A stretch of 64,000 bases of DNA from Dryobates pubescens (taxonomy: Eukaryota > Chordata > Aves > Piciformes > Picidae): NCBI RefSeq assembly GCF_014839835.1, contig NC_071624.1:18619675-18683674 (forward strand). The letters run 5' to 3'. Position numbers and translations under genes: made by a program. The notes beneath the pieces are model-generated. The model had not been told where the DNA came from, ran no database searches, and saw only the letters and a list, made by a program, of their open reading frames with translations. How positions within the stretch are numbered: position 1 is the first letter of the stretch; the number at the start of each line of letters is the position of its first letter. Shown one piece after another: positions 36,101 through 46,968 of this stretch.

Positions 36101-38036
36101 TGAATGTCAGCTAAAAATCAGTGCTAGGGCCCAGTAATTCTGACTTTTCCCCTTTGGATAATCTGTTCAGATATTTCAGTGTTGGGTGAGAGGTAACAGA
36201 CTTGCTGCTTGGGTGTGATCCCCCACAGCAGGTTGGGGCTGAAGCATGTTACCAGGGCAGGCCAAAGACTGGTCTGTGTCACCTCTTTGCTTGTTGTTCT
36301 TTGGCTAGGTAGGTAAGAATCACCTTCTGGCATTAGCCTTGCACGTTCTGCAAACTCCTGAAGCAGTGACCTCTTCAAGTAAGGCTTTTTAAATGCCTTT
36401 AATGCTTTGAGCCCTTTCTTTTCCACTTCAGAGACAAAAGCCCACCAGTCTACTTTATAAACTCCTTGTGTATGAGTTTGTTGTCATCCTTGCTGATGTT
36501 TCCCTGTGCTATGTGTGGCTGGTGTCTCAAGGAAGTAGAAATGAAACAAGAAAGAGCCTGTGAGCTGTTTCAGAGACCCCTTTTGTCATGGGAAGTGCAG
36601 CACCTCACAGCTTGGCACTTACATTTTGGAGTACACCAAGTGAGCCAGTGAGAGCAGGAGTATTAAATGGATCCCTTCAGATGATGAAAGGAAATTTTCA
36701 GTCCCTTTGCAGTCAAAGATACTCTCTAGGTAAGGTCTCTGTTTGCCTGCAGGAGGCCCGAGCTGATGCAAACCAGGAACCCACACAGCCGTCAGCACCG
36801 CAGAGCGCACCGCGGAGCACCGTGCCTGCCGTTACCTCGGGAGATCCTGAGGTTGACAAGAAGATAAAGAACTTAAAAAAGGTGAGGGGATTATTTCCTA
36901 ACAGCAGGTTTGTCTAAGAGAATGGTCTGTAAGGTCTGTTCTGATTTGCAAGGCAACTTCCGCTCAGTGGGACAGCATTTGACTGAGATGGTGGTTCCCT
37001 CAGTTTGTAAGCCAGCCTTCCCTTGCTTTTCCAGCTGGTGAAACAGCAGAAGTCATCCTTTCCAACCCCAAACATTCTATCACCACTTGCCAGGACTCCT
37101 AAGGATCTCACCATAGTGTCTAGACAGGGTAGAAACCACTGTCAGGCACACAGGAGGGCACTACAGTCTGCTGTTGTGGGTGTTGTACGTGCAGGCAGTT
37201 CCACAGCTGAAGGTACAGCTCAAAGGAGTTCACCCTTACAAAGGAGCCATGTGGGCTGCTGGCTTGTTGGACCTTAGAAAGATCATGCAGTGTGGCTTTG
37301 TTTTATTGCCTAACCTCTAAACGGTAGAGTGTGAAGTTTACTGCCAGCCTTGGAAACTCTTGGATTAAGTAATTCCAGAATGGAAGTCATTTGGTTCAGA
37401 CTAGAGAATCCTCCTCCTTTCTTCATAATCCATCAGGGCCTGTTTTCCTCTTGGCTGCCTCCTGCTTCCCACAGTCTCTAGATTAATATTCCAGGCTTTC
37501 TGAGGAAAATGTGTGGTGAGGAAGGATAGGGAGTGAAGGAGTAATTCTGAATTGGTTCTAGCCCTTCAGTGAGATGATGCCTTGTGTTTGTTTCAGAGAG
37601 CAAAGAGCGCTCCTGTTCTCAAAATAAATGTCTTTTATTGGTGGGAAATTGTGAACTGAGCTTCTGGAGACGCTGAAATGAAATGAACTTTCCATGCTGA
37701 GACCTTAACTCAGGCAACTGCAAATGCAGGCACTTCTAAGACCAGTTTTGTGGGTTTTTTTCTTCCTATTTTTGCTTACCAATATTTCTTTGTTAGCACG
37801 TTGCTTTGGTTTGTTTTACAGAAACTAAAGGCAATTGAGCAGCTGAAAGAACAGGCAGCTGCTGGCAAACAGCTGGAGAAGAATCAGGTAATGCTAAAAC
37901 CTATGCAGTTTATTCAAGTTTCCTTTATAATCAGCTCCACCTGTGACATCCTTGTGCTTGCTTCTTCCAGTTGGAGAAGATACAAAAAGAAACTGCTCTC
38001 CTCCAGGAACTGGAAGACCTAGAGCTGGGTCTTTAA
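21199..38036 (+). CDS. EIF2A: EIF2A, eukaryotic translation initiation factor 2A
   Basis: Fourteen coding exons: 21199–21226, 23537–23606, 23911–23985, 25368–25486, 26789–26888, 27682–27764, 29441–29514, 29637–29781, 30612–30728, 32859–33430, 35833–35949, 36753–36881, 37822–37887, 37971–38036. Sum 1761 nt, 586 residues; human is 585. Starts [20 protein letters not shown] and ends [15 protein letters not shown]2A is a cytosolic, 40S-associated factor that can deliver Met-tRNAi independently of GTP, used at non-AUG or stress-regulated starts. Residues about 1–430 form the WD-type beta-propeller (exon 10 alone covers about 190 residues, with [20 protein letters not shown]); the C-terminal part is charged and helical ([26 protein letters not shown]). 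Odd points: the exon 3 donor is the weak GTTGGT; intron 13 is only 83 nt; intron 10 holds a giant pyrimidine array; introns carry seven CR1 copies. Confidence 0.97.
22911..23330 (+). mobile_element. CR1 LINE fragment (EIF2A intron 1)
   Basis: GGACAGACTGAGGGAGTTGG through TTCCCCATGAGGGTGG to TCCCTTCCAAGCCTGACAAT and a TCTATGATTC tail. Sense to EIF2A. Confidence 0.92.
24494..24719 (+). mobile_element. CR1 LINE 3' fragment (EIF2A intron 3)
   Basis: Starts CTGGATGTTAAGAAGAAATT and ends TTTTCCAACCTGGTTTATTC with a TATTC microsatellite tail. Sense to EIF2A. Confidence 0.92.
24912..25233 (+). mobile_element. CR1 LINE 3' fragment (EIF2A intron 3)
   Basis: GAAAGCTGGGGAGGGACTTT, GTTGTTCCCCATGAGGGTGG, and the 3' end CTTCCAACCCTGACAATTGT. 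Second CR1 in the same intron, of the other common subfamily here. Confidence 0.92.
25656..25876 (+). mobile_element. CR1 LINE 3' fragment, more diverged (EIF2A intron 4)
   Basis: GATTTAGGTTGGACATAAGG … AACATTCAAGGTCAAACTGG … TAGGTCCCTTCCAACCCCAT. Diverged from the other copies, probably an older subfamily. Confidence 0.85.
27168..27580 (+). mobile_element. CR1 LINE fragment (EIF2A intron 5)
   Basis: GAGGACAGGCTGAGGGAGCT … AGTACCTGAAGGGGGCCTGC … CTGATCTAGTGGAGGATGTC … CATTCTATGATTCTC. Sense to EIF2A, ending about 100 bp before the exon 6 acceptor. Confidence 0.9.
28282..28440 (+). repeat. About 34-bp tandem repeat, five diverged copies
   Basis: Unit starts at 28282, 28312, 28346, 28380 and 28414, each opening with a form of GAATTAGGACAAAAATT and closing with GGAAGGTGAAAAG. 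Spacing is 30, 34, 34 and 34 bp. Copies drift from left to right (GAATTAGG, GAATTAAGG, GACTTGGGG, GGCTTAGGG). In EIF2A intron 6; no coding signal. Confidence 0.85.
28671..28930 (-). mobile_element. CR1 LINE 3' fragment, minus (EIF2A intron 6)
   Basis: CACAGGATGTTAGGGGTTGG … GACCATAGAATCCAGCACAG … AGTGAAGAAGTTCCTCCTC. Same subfamily as 10591–10850; the only antisense copy found within EIF2A. Confidence 0.9.
31270..32230 (+). mobile_element. CR1 LINE with part of the reverse-transcriptase ORF (EIF2A intron 9)
   Basis: Nearly 1 kb. The upper part encodes the C-terminal RT region in pieces: [29 protein letters not shown] (the YADD-type catalytic box has FADD here), then [20 protein letters not shown] and [14 protein letters not shown]. 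The lower part is the CR1 3'UTR ending TTTTCCAACCTGCTTGATTC. It is 5'-truncated, as is usual for CR1, and carries stops and frame changes, so it is not active. Confidence 0.95.
33790..35185 (+). repeat. 1.4-kb pyrimidine array with stepped unit lengths
   Basis: In EIF2A intron 10. Six copies of the 10-mer TTCTCTTCGC (33791–33850); the 5-mer TTCTC (about 33851–33978); about nine copies of a 7-mer TTTTCTC (about 33979–34041); about 60 copies of the 12-mer TCTTCTCTCCTC (about 34050–34770) with a short variant patch near 34567–34610; about 28 copies of TCTTCTCTCTTC (about 34770–35108); and the 5-mer again (about 35111–35185). Apart from six G in the first block it contains only C and T. The long open frames over it (Ser/Leu/Phe on plus, Arg/Glu/Lys on minus) are artefacts of the repeat. 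Confidence 0.97.
35186..35360 (+). repeat. T-rich flank of the pyrimidine array
   Basis: Irregular T/C-rich sequence with A interspersed, ending in a CCCCCC run; reads as a decayed extension of the array. Confidence 0.6.
35625..35662 (+). mobile_element. Short CR1 LINE tail fragment
   Basis: TTGGACTTGGTGATCCTGAG then TTTTCCAACC, the last bases of a CR1, followed by a run of C. Too short to classify further. Confidence 0.55.
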
Positions 38037-38406
38037 AAACTTCATGGAAATCCAGTGCCAAGTTAAAACACAAAGCTCACGAGAAACCGAGTTGGTATTA
38101 ACTTAAAGGTAATAGTATGTTTCAGCAGGTGGCTTGAGGATGCAGAAGTCCACAGATTTGCTGCACATCTGCCTTTTGAAAAGCTTTCCTGAAGATTTGT
38201 GCCCGTGTAAAGGAGAAATGAGTGCCTGGGCAGCCAGCCCCTTCTGCTGCTTGTTGAGAGCAGGGCATGCTGCCTAGAAACAGGAGATGCCTGTGGCTTG
38301 ATCTTTTTCTTTGTGTGAGGAAGGAGGGGCCGAGTTTACCCGTTTCATAGCTTTATTATATTTAAAAAAGGATGTGATCTTTATGCAATAACAGGATGTA
38401 GATAAA

Positions 38407-38412
38407 AATAAA
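38407..38412 (+). terminator. EIF2A polyadenylation signal
   Basis: AATAAA 370 nt after the stop, in an A/T-rich end. The SELENOT CpG island starts only about 210 bp later. Confidence 0.75.
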
Positions 38413-38619
38413 GAGCATTTAATAGTAAAAAAATAAATAAATTAAAAAGTGGATTTGTTTTTCCCGTTGCAAGGGCAGAGCTTTGAAAATAAGCAGCTCA
38501 CCAATAATTCAAAGCAAAGGCAAAAGGGAGGTGTCAGCACCTGCAGCTGCCGTGGTGACCCTGGGCAGTGTTTTACGTGGATTATTTAGTTCCCATTTCC
38601 CTTTTCCCTGAGCCCTTTC

Positions 38620-39760
38620 TGCGTGACCGTTGAGACCGCAGAGCCCAGGACGGTGGGTTGGGGGTGGAGATCGAGAAAGCGCCGGCCCGCACACGGCGTT
38701 CCCCGGCCGTCGGGCTTTAAACCTGGGCTGTTAAACCCCGGCTGCCCTGCCCCGAGGCGACCCCCGGCCGCCACGGCCCCGCGGCGCTCCCGGACCCCAC
38801 CGAGGCGCGGGGCGGGGCCTGCGCCTGTCATGTGGCCCTGGCGCGTGCGCGGCGCGGGGCGGCACTCGCGTGACCTTGGCGCGGCGGCCGCGGCGGGGCG
38901 AGGCGGCAGCGGCGGCAGCGAGATGCGGGCGGCGGGAGCGGGGCTGCGGCTGCTGCTGCTGCTGCTGGCGCTGGCGGCGGGGCCGGGAGGCTCGGCGGAG
39001 CAGGGCGCGGCCAAGAAGCTGCGCATGGCCTACGCTACCGGGCCGCTCCTCAAGTTCCAGATCTGGTGAGGGCGCACGGCAAGATGGCGGCGCCGGACGG
39101 GCCCGCGCCTCCCCCTCGTCTTCCTCTCAGCGCTCTGGTGACTGGGCCGCGGCCGCCGGCAGCGCTCGGTGGGGCTGCCGGGTCACCGCTACCACCGCCG
39201 CCCGGCTCTGGCTGGGACGCGACGCGGCCCGGCCCGCCGCCACGGGCCGGGAGCGAGAGGCGGGAGCGGCGTCCCTGGGCCGTGGGGCCGGGGCGGGCTG
39301 TGGGGATGTGCTGCGCCCTGGGCGGTGATGGGGAGAGGGCCGGGAGCATGGCGAGCCGCGGTAAAGTCGCTGAGTGCAGGCCAGTTGGGTGTGAGATGCG
39401 GCGTGTGGGTGACAGGGTCGCGTTTAGGACTGCAGTGAAGGCCTTGGCGGGGGGGTGGGGGTGGTTAATGGCCGCTGCTGGCAGTGAGGGAGATCGGGGA
39501 GATCAGACTTCGGGAAGGAGCCCGTTGCTCAGAGCAAAATCTGTGGGAGCAGGAGGGAATCGGGCACTTCCAGGAGCACACAGAGGCGGGCCGCGGAAGC
39601 AAGAGCTGCCTTCCGCGCCCCTCACCCTGTTGCTGCGGTGCCCTGAGGCCAGGGGCCGGGCCTCACCCGCGGCGCTCCCCGGGGCGCAGGCTGGCGCAGG
39701 CTGTGTCCGGGGGATAGGTGAAGCGCCGCGAAAGGCGAGCTCGGCAGGTAGTTGCTGTTA
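38620..39760. promoter_or_regulatory. SELENOT: SELENOT CpG-island promoter
   Basis: Dense CpG with no TATA box, starting about 210 bp after the EIF2A poly(A) signal. An NRF1-like GCGCGTGCGC lies at 38841–38850 and a YY1-like CAAGATGGCGGC at about 39080–39091, just inside intron 1. The open frames over 39066–39809 are a by-product of GC content. Confidence 0.8.
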
Positions 39761-42700
39761 CGGAGGTGGCAGAGCCGTGAGCCGAAGCGAGCAGCTCTGT
39801 AATGTTTAACTCGTGTGCAGTTCATTTGCTCATCCTTGCAGAGAGGAAACTGAGCAGCGTCCTTGGGCAGCCCTGGAAAGAGCTAACTTAATTCCGAGGA
39901 GTTAAACCCGTGTTGTGTGGAGCCTTTTGCTTTAGACACGGAGCAGACTGATACTTAGTCTGACTTTCTGACCTAACAGCTTTTTAGGGAGGAAAAAAAG
40001 TAACTCTGCTCCAAACAGTGGTGTCTGTGCTTAGAGTGGTGTCCCTCAGGGATCAGTGCTGGCCCCCATCCTGTTCAATATCTTTATTGATGATCTACAC
40101 AAGGGGATTGAGTCCATCATCAGTAAGTGTGCTGATGACACCAAGCTGGGGGCAGGAGTTGGATCTCTTGAAGGGTAGGAGAGCTCTGCAGAGGGACCTT
40201 GCCAGGCTGGGCAGATGGGCAGAGTCCAAGGGCATGAGATTTAACAGATCTAAGTGCAGGGTTTTACACATTGGCCACAACAACCCCATGCAGTGCTACA
40301 GGCTGGGGTCAGAGTGGCTGAGAGCAGCCAGGCAGAAAGGGACCTGGGGGTAGTGGTTGACACCATCTGAACATGAGCCAGCAGTGTGCCCAGGTAGCCA
40401 AGAAAGCCAAGGGCATCCTGGCCTGGATCAGGAACAGTGTGGCCAGCAGGAGCAGGGAAGTCATTCTGCCCTGTGCTCAGCACTGGTTAGGCCACACCTG
40501 GAGTACTGTGTCCAGTTCTGGGCTTCTCAGTTTAGGAAAGATGTTGAGCTGCTGGAAGGTGTCCAGAGAAGGGCAACAAAGCTGGGGAGGGGTCTGGAGC
40601 ACAGCCCTGGGAGGAGAGGCTGAGGGAGCTGGGGTTGCTTAGCCTGCAGAAGAGGAGGCTTAGGGGAGACATTATTGCTATGTACAGCTACTTGAAGGGA
40701 GGTTGTAGCCAGGTGGGGGTTGCTCTCCTCTCCCAGGCACCCAGCACCAGAACAAGAGGACACAGCCTCAGGCTGTGCCAGGGGAGGTTTAGGTTGGATG
40801 TCAGGAAGAAGTTCTTCCCGTAAAGAGAGATTGTCCCTGGGGATGTGCTGCCCAGGGTGGTGGTGGAGTCCCCATCCCTGGAGGTGTTTAGGAAGAGCCT
40901 GGATGTGGCACTTGGTGCTATGGTTTAATTGATTAGATGGTGTTGGGTGATAGGTTGGACTGGATGATCTCCAAGGTCTTTTCCAGCCTGGTTAATTTCT
41001 ATTCTATCCTACCCTACCCTACCCTATCCCATCTGTCCAGCCCAGCTGGTGCAGCTCTGAGGTGCCTCACCAGCTGCTGAGGTTTTGATGTGTGACTTAG
41101 CAGCAGGTCAGTTTTCCTCCTTGGCATGAAGAGGGGCAGTTGCATTTTAAAGGCAGTGGTGCAGGCAGTGGTGTTGCAGCGCTGCAGGCCTGTCGCCACC
41201 TCACACCCTGTCTGTGTTCAGTGTCTCCTGAGGCTACAGGCGGGTGTTTGAGGAGTACATGCGGGTCATCAGCCAGCGGTACCCAGACATCCGGATCGAA
41301 GGGGAGAACTACCTTCCTCAACCTATCTATAGGTAAGCCAAGGGCTGCCAGGGCCGGTTGGCTGTGTGCCAGCATGTAAGCCCAGCATGGTGAGTGGTGA
41401 ATGTGTGCATTTACACTTAAAAAACACTGACAATGAAAATGGAAAGGGTTTTCTTCCCCCCCCCCAATTGTGGTTGCGTACAAGCAAAATGAACATCTCC
41501 CTCCCAGACAGCCACCTTAGTTTCCAGTGTGAATGTTGCCATCCGAGTGATGAGGCCTGTTGTGTTCCAGCCTGCAGCAAATGATGCCATTAACTCTTCC
41601 CCCCAGGGAATTTTTCCACCTTCATGCTGTGTCTGGACACACATTTACGTTTGTGGCTCAGGCTTGCACGCTTGGTGACAAATTCCTCTGGTAGGCTTGG
41701 GTTGCAGAGGAGAGCAGAGTTTATCTTTCAATGTCTAAGCCAGGGGAGAGGCTTCTCCTGACCTCTTTCACTGGGGAGACTGCCAGGGTGTCCTTATCTG
41801 CAGTCTGAGGGGGAGCAGAAGGGAAGTTCAGAAAAGACAAAACAAAAAGGCTGTCATTTGTGTTATTTAAACCATTGTGGATGTGCCAGAGAGCAGTGCT
41901 GCAGTTACTGTGGTGGCTTCTGAACCACTTCTTGACCTAATTACTGTAATAATTGCAGCAGTAGGAATGCAGTGAGAGAGAATTTACCTCAGTGTGAATT
42001 TTCTCTCTGGCTGTAGGTTTAATTCCTGCAAAAAGCCATAAGGTTTTCTGTCTCTGCTGGAAGCATGCTTTGTGAGGAAGTAGTGCTTGTCACTTTCAAT
42101 TAAACCTCTCTGTAATGCAGAGCAACCTCTTGAAGGAGCTGTGTGCATGATCCACCTTAGACACATACAGGCTGAAAGTAAATGTCTGCTTGGGGTCTGC
42201 TTAGGGAAAAGAAATTCATTTGTGTCCTTGCTGTACCAGAGCAGTGTCCTCCCGAGGCTGCCCACTCCCATCAGTGTGCACTGCTTGTTTTGGTGTGTGT
42301 GTGTGTGTTTGTTTCTGGGTTTGTGGGTTGTTTTGGTTTTCTTTTTTACAGTAAACTTACTTGAAACAAGTTTTGTATTTCCTCTGAAACGTTTGATTGT
42401 GCAATGGCAAAGCTCTTGCCCAGGTGGCCAAGAGGGTCAAGGGCATCCTGGCCTGCATCAGAAATAGTGTGGCCAGCAGGAGTAGGGAGGTCATGCACTG
42501 GTTTGGCCACACCTTGAGTCCTGTGTCCAGTTCTGGACCCCTCAATTTAAGAAGGACATTGAGACACTTGAAGGTGTCCAGAGAAGGGCAACAAAGCTGG
42601 GGAGGGGTCTGGAGCACAGCCCTGGGAGGAGAGGCTGAGGGAGCTGGGGTTGCTTAGCCTGGAGAAGAGGAGGCTCAGGGGAGACCTTCTTGCTCTCTCC

Positions 42701-45700
42701 AACTCCCTGAAGGGAGGTTGTAGCCAGGAGGGGGTTGGTCTCTTCTCCCAGGCACCCAGCACCAGAACAAGAGGACACAGTCTCAAGCTGTGCCAGGGGA
42801 AGTTTAGGCTGGAGGTGAGGAGAAAGTTCTTCCCAGAAAGAGGAATTGGCCACTGGGATGTGCTGCCCAGGGAGGTGGTGGAGTCCCCATCCCTGGAGGT
42901 GTTCACGAAAGGCTTGGATGTGGCACTTGGAGCCATGGCTTAGTTAGCCACGAGGTGTTGGGTAATAGGTTGGATTTGATGATCCCTGAGGTCTTTTCCA
43001 ACCTGTTGAATTCTGTAACGAGGTTGCTGGTTGGACTCGAATCTCAGAGGTCTTTTCCAACCAAAACAATTGTATGGCTATGAATTACAGCTGTGTTGTG
43101 GTGAAGGAGTAGCTGAACCTTCTGAGCCCCTTCTCTGTGTTATCCCTTGACAGGCACATAGCATCCTTCCTGTCTGTCTTCAAACTGGTATTAATAGGCT
43201 TAATCATCGTCGGCAAGGACCCGTTTGCTTTCTTTGGCATGCAAGCTCCCAGCATCTGGCAGTGGGGCCAAGAAAATAAGGTAAACACCATTCTTTGTTC
43301 TTTTGTTTTGAAAAAGCAGCTCTGGGCTGACTTCATCAGAGGGCTCTAGGGGCAGCTGACCGCTGTTGCTGCTTTAACTTCCGTAGGCAGCAGCCCTGAC
43401 AGAGCCTGTGGGTTTCTATAGCTAAACGCGTTGAGAACTTCACAGCAGTGTAATTGTTCTTACCAGCAGTGCTTCATGTTTTGACAGACCCAGATCTGGT
43501 TCTCAGCATCTCTCTTTCCAAGCTGCTGCTGCTGCTGAGGCACAGGCAAGGTTAATGCTGCTGACAAAGATGAGAGAAGAAGATTGTACTGCTTGGGGCT
43601 CAAGAGCAGGGTTTCCAGGGGTATTGTTTGTGGTAGAGTTACAGCTGCCTTTTTCTGGTGTCTCACAGCTATGTGCAGTTGTTGCTTTCAGCAGAGTTTT
43701 GCTAGAGGAGGCATGCAGTTAGGTGGGGGTTGAAAAAATGAAGCTGAAATTTTGTGGGTGTTTTTGCAGGGCATGACAGACTGTGCCTTGTGGGAGGAGC
43801 AGCCCCATGAGTCAGTGCTGGGGTTGCTGACAGATAATGTTGTTGTACTCTGACTTACAGTAGCTTTGTTCCAGGTTTATTCCACTCAGCAAAAGCAATT
43901 CATAAGTTTATTAACCTGTAGGTATCTTAGGGATGCACAGAGCCTCAAACTGAGCTCCCCAGTGCAGTGTCTCTCTGTCACTACTCAACTTGCACACACA
44001 GGAGCTGTGATAGATCCTCTTGAATGACATGGCCCAAATGGAGCTGAGCCAGGCTGGCTGTGGCCTGTGATGGGGTACACAGCCATGCTGAACTCTCAGA
44101 TGTCACAGTAACTGACCTCTGTGAACTTGCCCCTGGGCCTGAAAAGGGAAGTGTGAAAGTGCTGGTGATGGAGGGGATGCTGCTCCTGCATGGCTGGAGG
44201 CTGCATCATTTCATCCTGAGACACCAATACACAGAACATTCCAGATGATTGGCCTGAAGAAGTGCTGGAGGGCTGTCTGCTCTTGTGAGCAAACCCAGCT
44301 TGACTTGCTCTGCTGTTTGCATCTGTCCTGTGGGTCTTTGAGGTGCTGCTCTGACAGTGCCAGGCACTAGGCAGAAGCAGTTGTGTCCCTAGTCATCCTC
44401 CACGTGCCATTGTAGTCCTGTCTGTGTGCAGATGGGCTCTTGAGGTGGCACTGGCTTGGGGAGGAAAGCAGCCAGAAGATGTAGCTTGGTGTGAGTCAGG
44501 ACAGTTGTGCTCAGTGGTTTGATACCTGCCAGGGGAAGATGATGTGCACAGTCCCCTTCAGAACAGGAGGGTGTCTGCAATTGGAAAGCTGCCTGGTGAA
44601 CACCAGAGGGGAATTCAGAAGCACATGTGCAATTCCAGTGCTTCAGAGTGAACAAAATCAGCAGTGGCTGAAGGGGGCTCTCTGTTCTCTCCCAGGTGTA
44701 TGCCTGCATGATGGTCTTCTTCCTGAGCAACATGATTGAGAACCAGTGCATGTCCACGGGGGCCTTTGAGATCACTCTGAATGGTGAGCTGGGCTGTGTG
44801 CAGCTGAGGGGGGAGAGCTGCTGTGCTGGGGTGGAGGGATGGCATCTGGTGTGTTTCTGAGCGGGATGGTCTGTGGCAACTGCTCTCTACCCATCCTGAA
44901 GCTTCAGATGTGATCTGTACCTAATAAATGATGAAATCATAGCAGTCTTACACTGCAGTTTGTAGAGCTGTCAGCTCCTTATGTTTTACAACAGCTGTGT
45001 GGAAGCTTACCTAGAGGAGTGCTCAGTTAATTAGGGGCTTTCCCTGTCCTGCTTTGTGGTGTGGTTTAGCCTTGGCATCCCAGTGAAGCTATTGCTGCCC
45101 CAATGGACACCAATGCTGATTTTCCAGGTTCAGAGCCTGTGGAGCTTCTGCTTTTAAATAAGGTTAGAGTTTTAAAGATGAGATTAGCTTGGTGGGGCAC
45201 TGAAGTTCTCAAGCTCTGGGTGCAGGACCACAATCTAGCTCTGAGCTCTGTAGTCTCTCTTTGTGATTGCAGTTGCACCAGGTGTGTTTCAGTGTAGCAA
45301 TCTCTAGGTTGTGTACTGCAGAAGGTTTCAGAGGCTGGCTTGCATCAAAGCAGTCAATCTCCATGCACTCCTAGTGCTGAATCCCAGCTCCCTGGCAGCA
45401 GAGCCTTCCTGGGGGTGACCAGTCTTGTTTGGGCCTCTGTGAGCCTTGGGTTGTGTTTGGGGACAAGGTGGCTCCAGAATGGCTCTTGTTTTGTATGGGT
45501 GACCACCACTACATTTTGTCATGGTGGGTTCATGCAGTGCTGTAGCAGTGAGGGAGATCTGAGGGCATCTTTGTCACCGTCAGCAATGAATGCTGTGTGC
45601 ACCCTGAAGTGGTCCTGGGCTGTGCTGCCTTTTGCCTGTCTGAGGAGGACAATGGTTGCAGGCATGTTGAGTGAAACCTTCTGTGCCTGATCTGGGCAAG

Positions 45701-46646
45701 CAGAACTTCTGAGGCTCAAGCTTAGGTGTTGGGCAGAGTGAGATGAAGACCAAGGAGACCCTCAAGAGTCAGAGATCCAGCAATGGTTTCATAGCTTGAT
45801 GTGCTCTTCTGCCACTCACTGACCTGTTTTCAGGCATCCTCCCAGTGGACATGGTGGACACTCCAGCTCTGTGTAGCTTACTCCTGAATGGAGGGAAGTG
45901 TGAGACTGTTCTCCAGTTTGGGCTTAGTGTAGCCAGAGGTTTGAAGCGTAAGTCCTGGAGCTCCTCTTCTGTGAGGACAGACTGAGAGAGTTGGGAGTGT
46001 TCAGTCTGGAGAAGAGAAGGCTCTGAGGAGACCTTATTGTGGCCTTCTAGTATCTGAAGGGAGCTCCAAGAAAGCTGGGGAGGGATTTTTGAGGGTGTCA
46101 GGGAGTGATAGGGCTGGGGGGGATGGAACAAAACTAGAAATGGGGAGATTCAGATTGGATATTAGGAAGAAGTTGTTCCCCATGAGGGTGGTGAGAGCCT
46201 GGCACAGGTTGCCCAGGGAGGTGGTGGAAGCCTCCTCCCTGAAGGTGTTTGGAGCCAGGCTGGATGTGGCTGTGAGCAACCTGCTGTAGTGTGAGGTGTC
46301 CCTGCCCATGGCAGGGGGTTGGATCTGGCTGAGCCTTGAGGTACCTTCCAACCCTGACAGTTCTATGGTTCACTGTTGATGCAGATGTTGTCCTTGGTAC
46401 AAACCATTACCAACTTGCATCACTCCTTGATCTGTTAAACTCCTGTGTTTCAGCCAGCCTCGTGTGCTTTCTGGCCATCAGTGTAATGGTGCTTTTCTCA
46501 TCTCCATGTGTTCTCTGGCAGATGTTCCAGTGTGGTCCAAGCTGGAGTCTGGCCACCTCCCTTCCATGCAGCAGCTTGTACAAATCCTGGATAACGAAAT
46601 GAAGCTCAACGTGCACATGGAGTCAATGCCTCACCACCGATCATAG
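38923..46646 (+). CDS. SELENOT: SELENOT, selenoprotein T (in-frame UGA = Sec)
   Basis: Coding exons 38923–39065, 41222–41332, 43154–43280, 44696–44783 and 46522–46646 (594 nt, 197 residues counting Sec; human 195). Family: ER-membrane thioredoxin-fold oxidoreductase. Seen: a Leu/Ala-rich signal region (residues about 7–22), then [14 protein letters not shown] followed by Sec at residue 51 (TGA 41229–41231), giving the CVSU redox motif; [20 protein letters not shown]; a hydrophobic segment [14 protein letters not shown]; and the C-terminus PHHRS. All junctions are GT-AG and phase-consistent. The TGA is not a break: reading continues in the conserved frame, and a SECIS lies downstream at 48464–48541. 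Exon 5 continues 27 nt past the stop to a donor at 46673. A naive gene finder would truncate the protein at residue 50 or skip exon 2. Confidence 0.97.
40018..41032 (+). mobile_element. CR1 LINE with part of the RT ORF (SELENOT intron 1)
   Basis: Same subfamily and extent as 31270–32230: GGGATCAGTGCTGGCCCCCA, then GTGCTGATGACACCAAGCTG and ACATTGGCCACAACAACCCC; 3' end TTTTCCAGCCTGGTTAATTT. The tail changes from TTCTA to repeated CTACC/CCCTA units. 5'-truncated and broken. Confidence 0.95.
41229..41231 (+). other. SELENOT: Selenocysteine codon UGA of SELENOT
   Basis: Codon 51, between Cys-Val-Ser and Gly-Tyr-Arg, seven bases into exon 2. Matches the Sec position of the family. Confidence 0.96.
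42418..43017 (+). mobile_element. CR1 LINE fragment (SELENOT intron 2)
   Basis: CAGGTGGCCAAGAGGGTCAA … CAACAAAGCTGGGGAGGGGT … AGCTGTGCCAGGGGAAGTTT … TCTTTTCCAACCTGTTGAAT. A short second tail fragment follows at 43018–43078. Confidence 0.92.
45953..46371 (+). mobile_element. CR1 LINE fragment (SELENOT intron 4)
   Basis: TGAGGACAGACTGAGAGAGT … GTTGTTCCCCATGAGGGTGG … TACCTTCCAACCCTGACAGT. Ends 150 bp before the exon 5 acceptor. Confidence 0.92.
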
Positions 46647-46797
46647 CCCCATCTCTCAGCGCCCAGACTTCTTGTAAGTGCTCTTCCAGTCACCAGCCTG
46701 GAACTTTGTAGCTGTGCATTTGCCCACTTAGCAGGGTTTTACAGGAGAATCTGCTCCAGTGACACTAAGTAAATTGACCTCTGTGGTTTGTAAGGGT

Positions 46798-46968
46798 GCC
46801 CAGAGAAGCTGCGTGGGCTCCAGGCCTGGCAGTGTTCAAAGCCAGGCTGTGTGGGGCCTCGGGCAACCTGGTCCAGTGGAAGGTGTCCCTGCCCGTAGCA
46901 GGGGGGTTGGAGCTAGATGGTCTTTAAGGTTCCTTCCAATCCAAACCAGTCTGTGATTCTATGATTTT
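46798..46968 (+). mobile_element. CR1 LINE 3' fragment (SELENOT intron 5)
   Basis: GGCAACCTGGTCCAGTGGAA … GCAGGGGGGTTGGAGCTAGA … TTCCTTCCAATCCAAACC … TGTGATTCTATGATTTT. Confidence 0.85.

Noticed and set aside
39066-39809. 247-residue frame downstream of SELENOT exon 1
   Set aside because: Starts in the intron just past a good donor, in a CpG island; no family resemblance.
41009-41032. Interstitial telomere-like CCCTA repeat
   Set aside because: It is the degenerate microsatellite tail of the CR1 copy ending there, and the unit is five bases rather than six.
41229-41231. Premature stop or pseudogene reading of SELENOT
   Set aside because: The TGA falls exactly at the family's selenocysteine, the frame continues conserved, and a full SECIS is present downstream.
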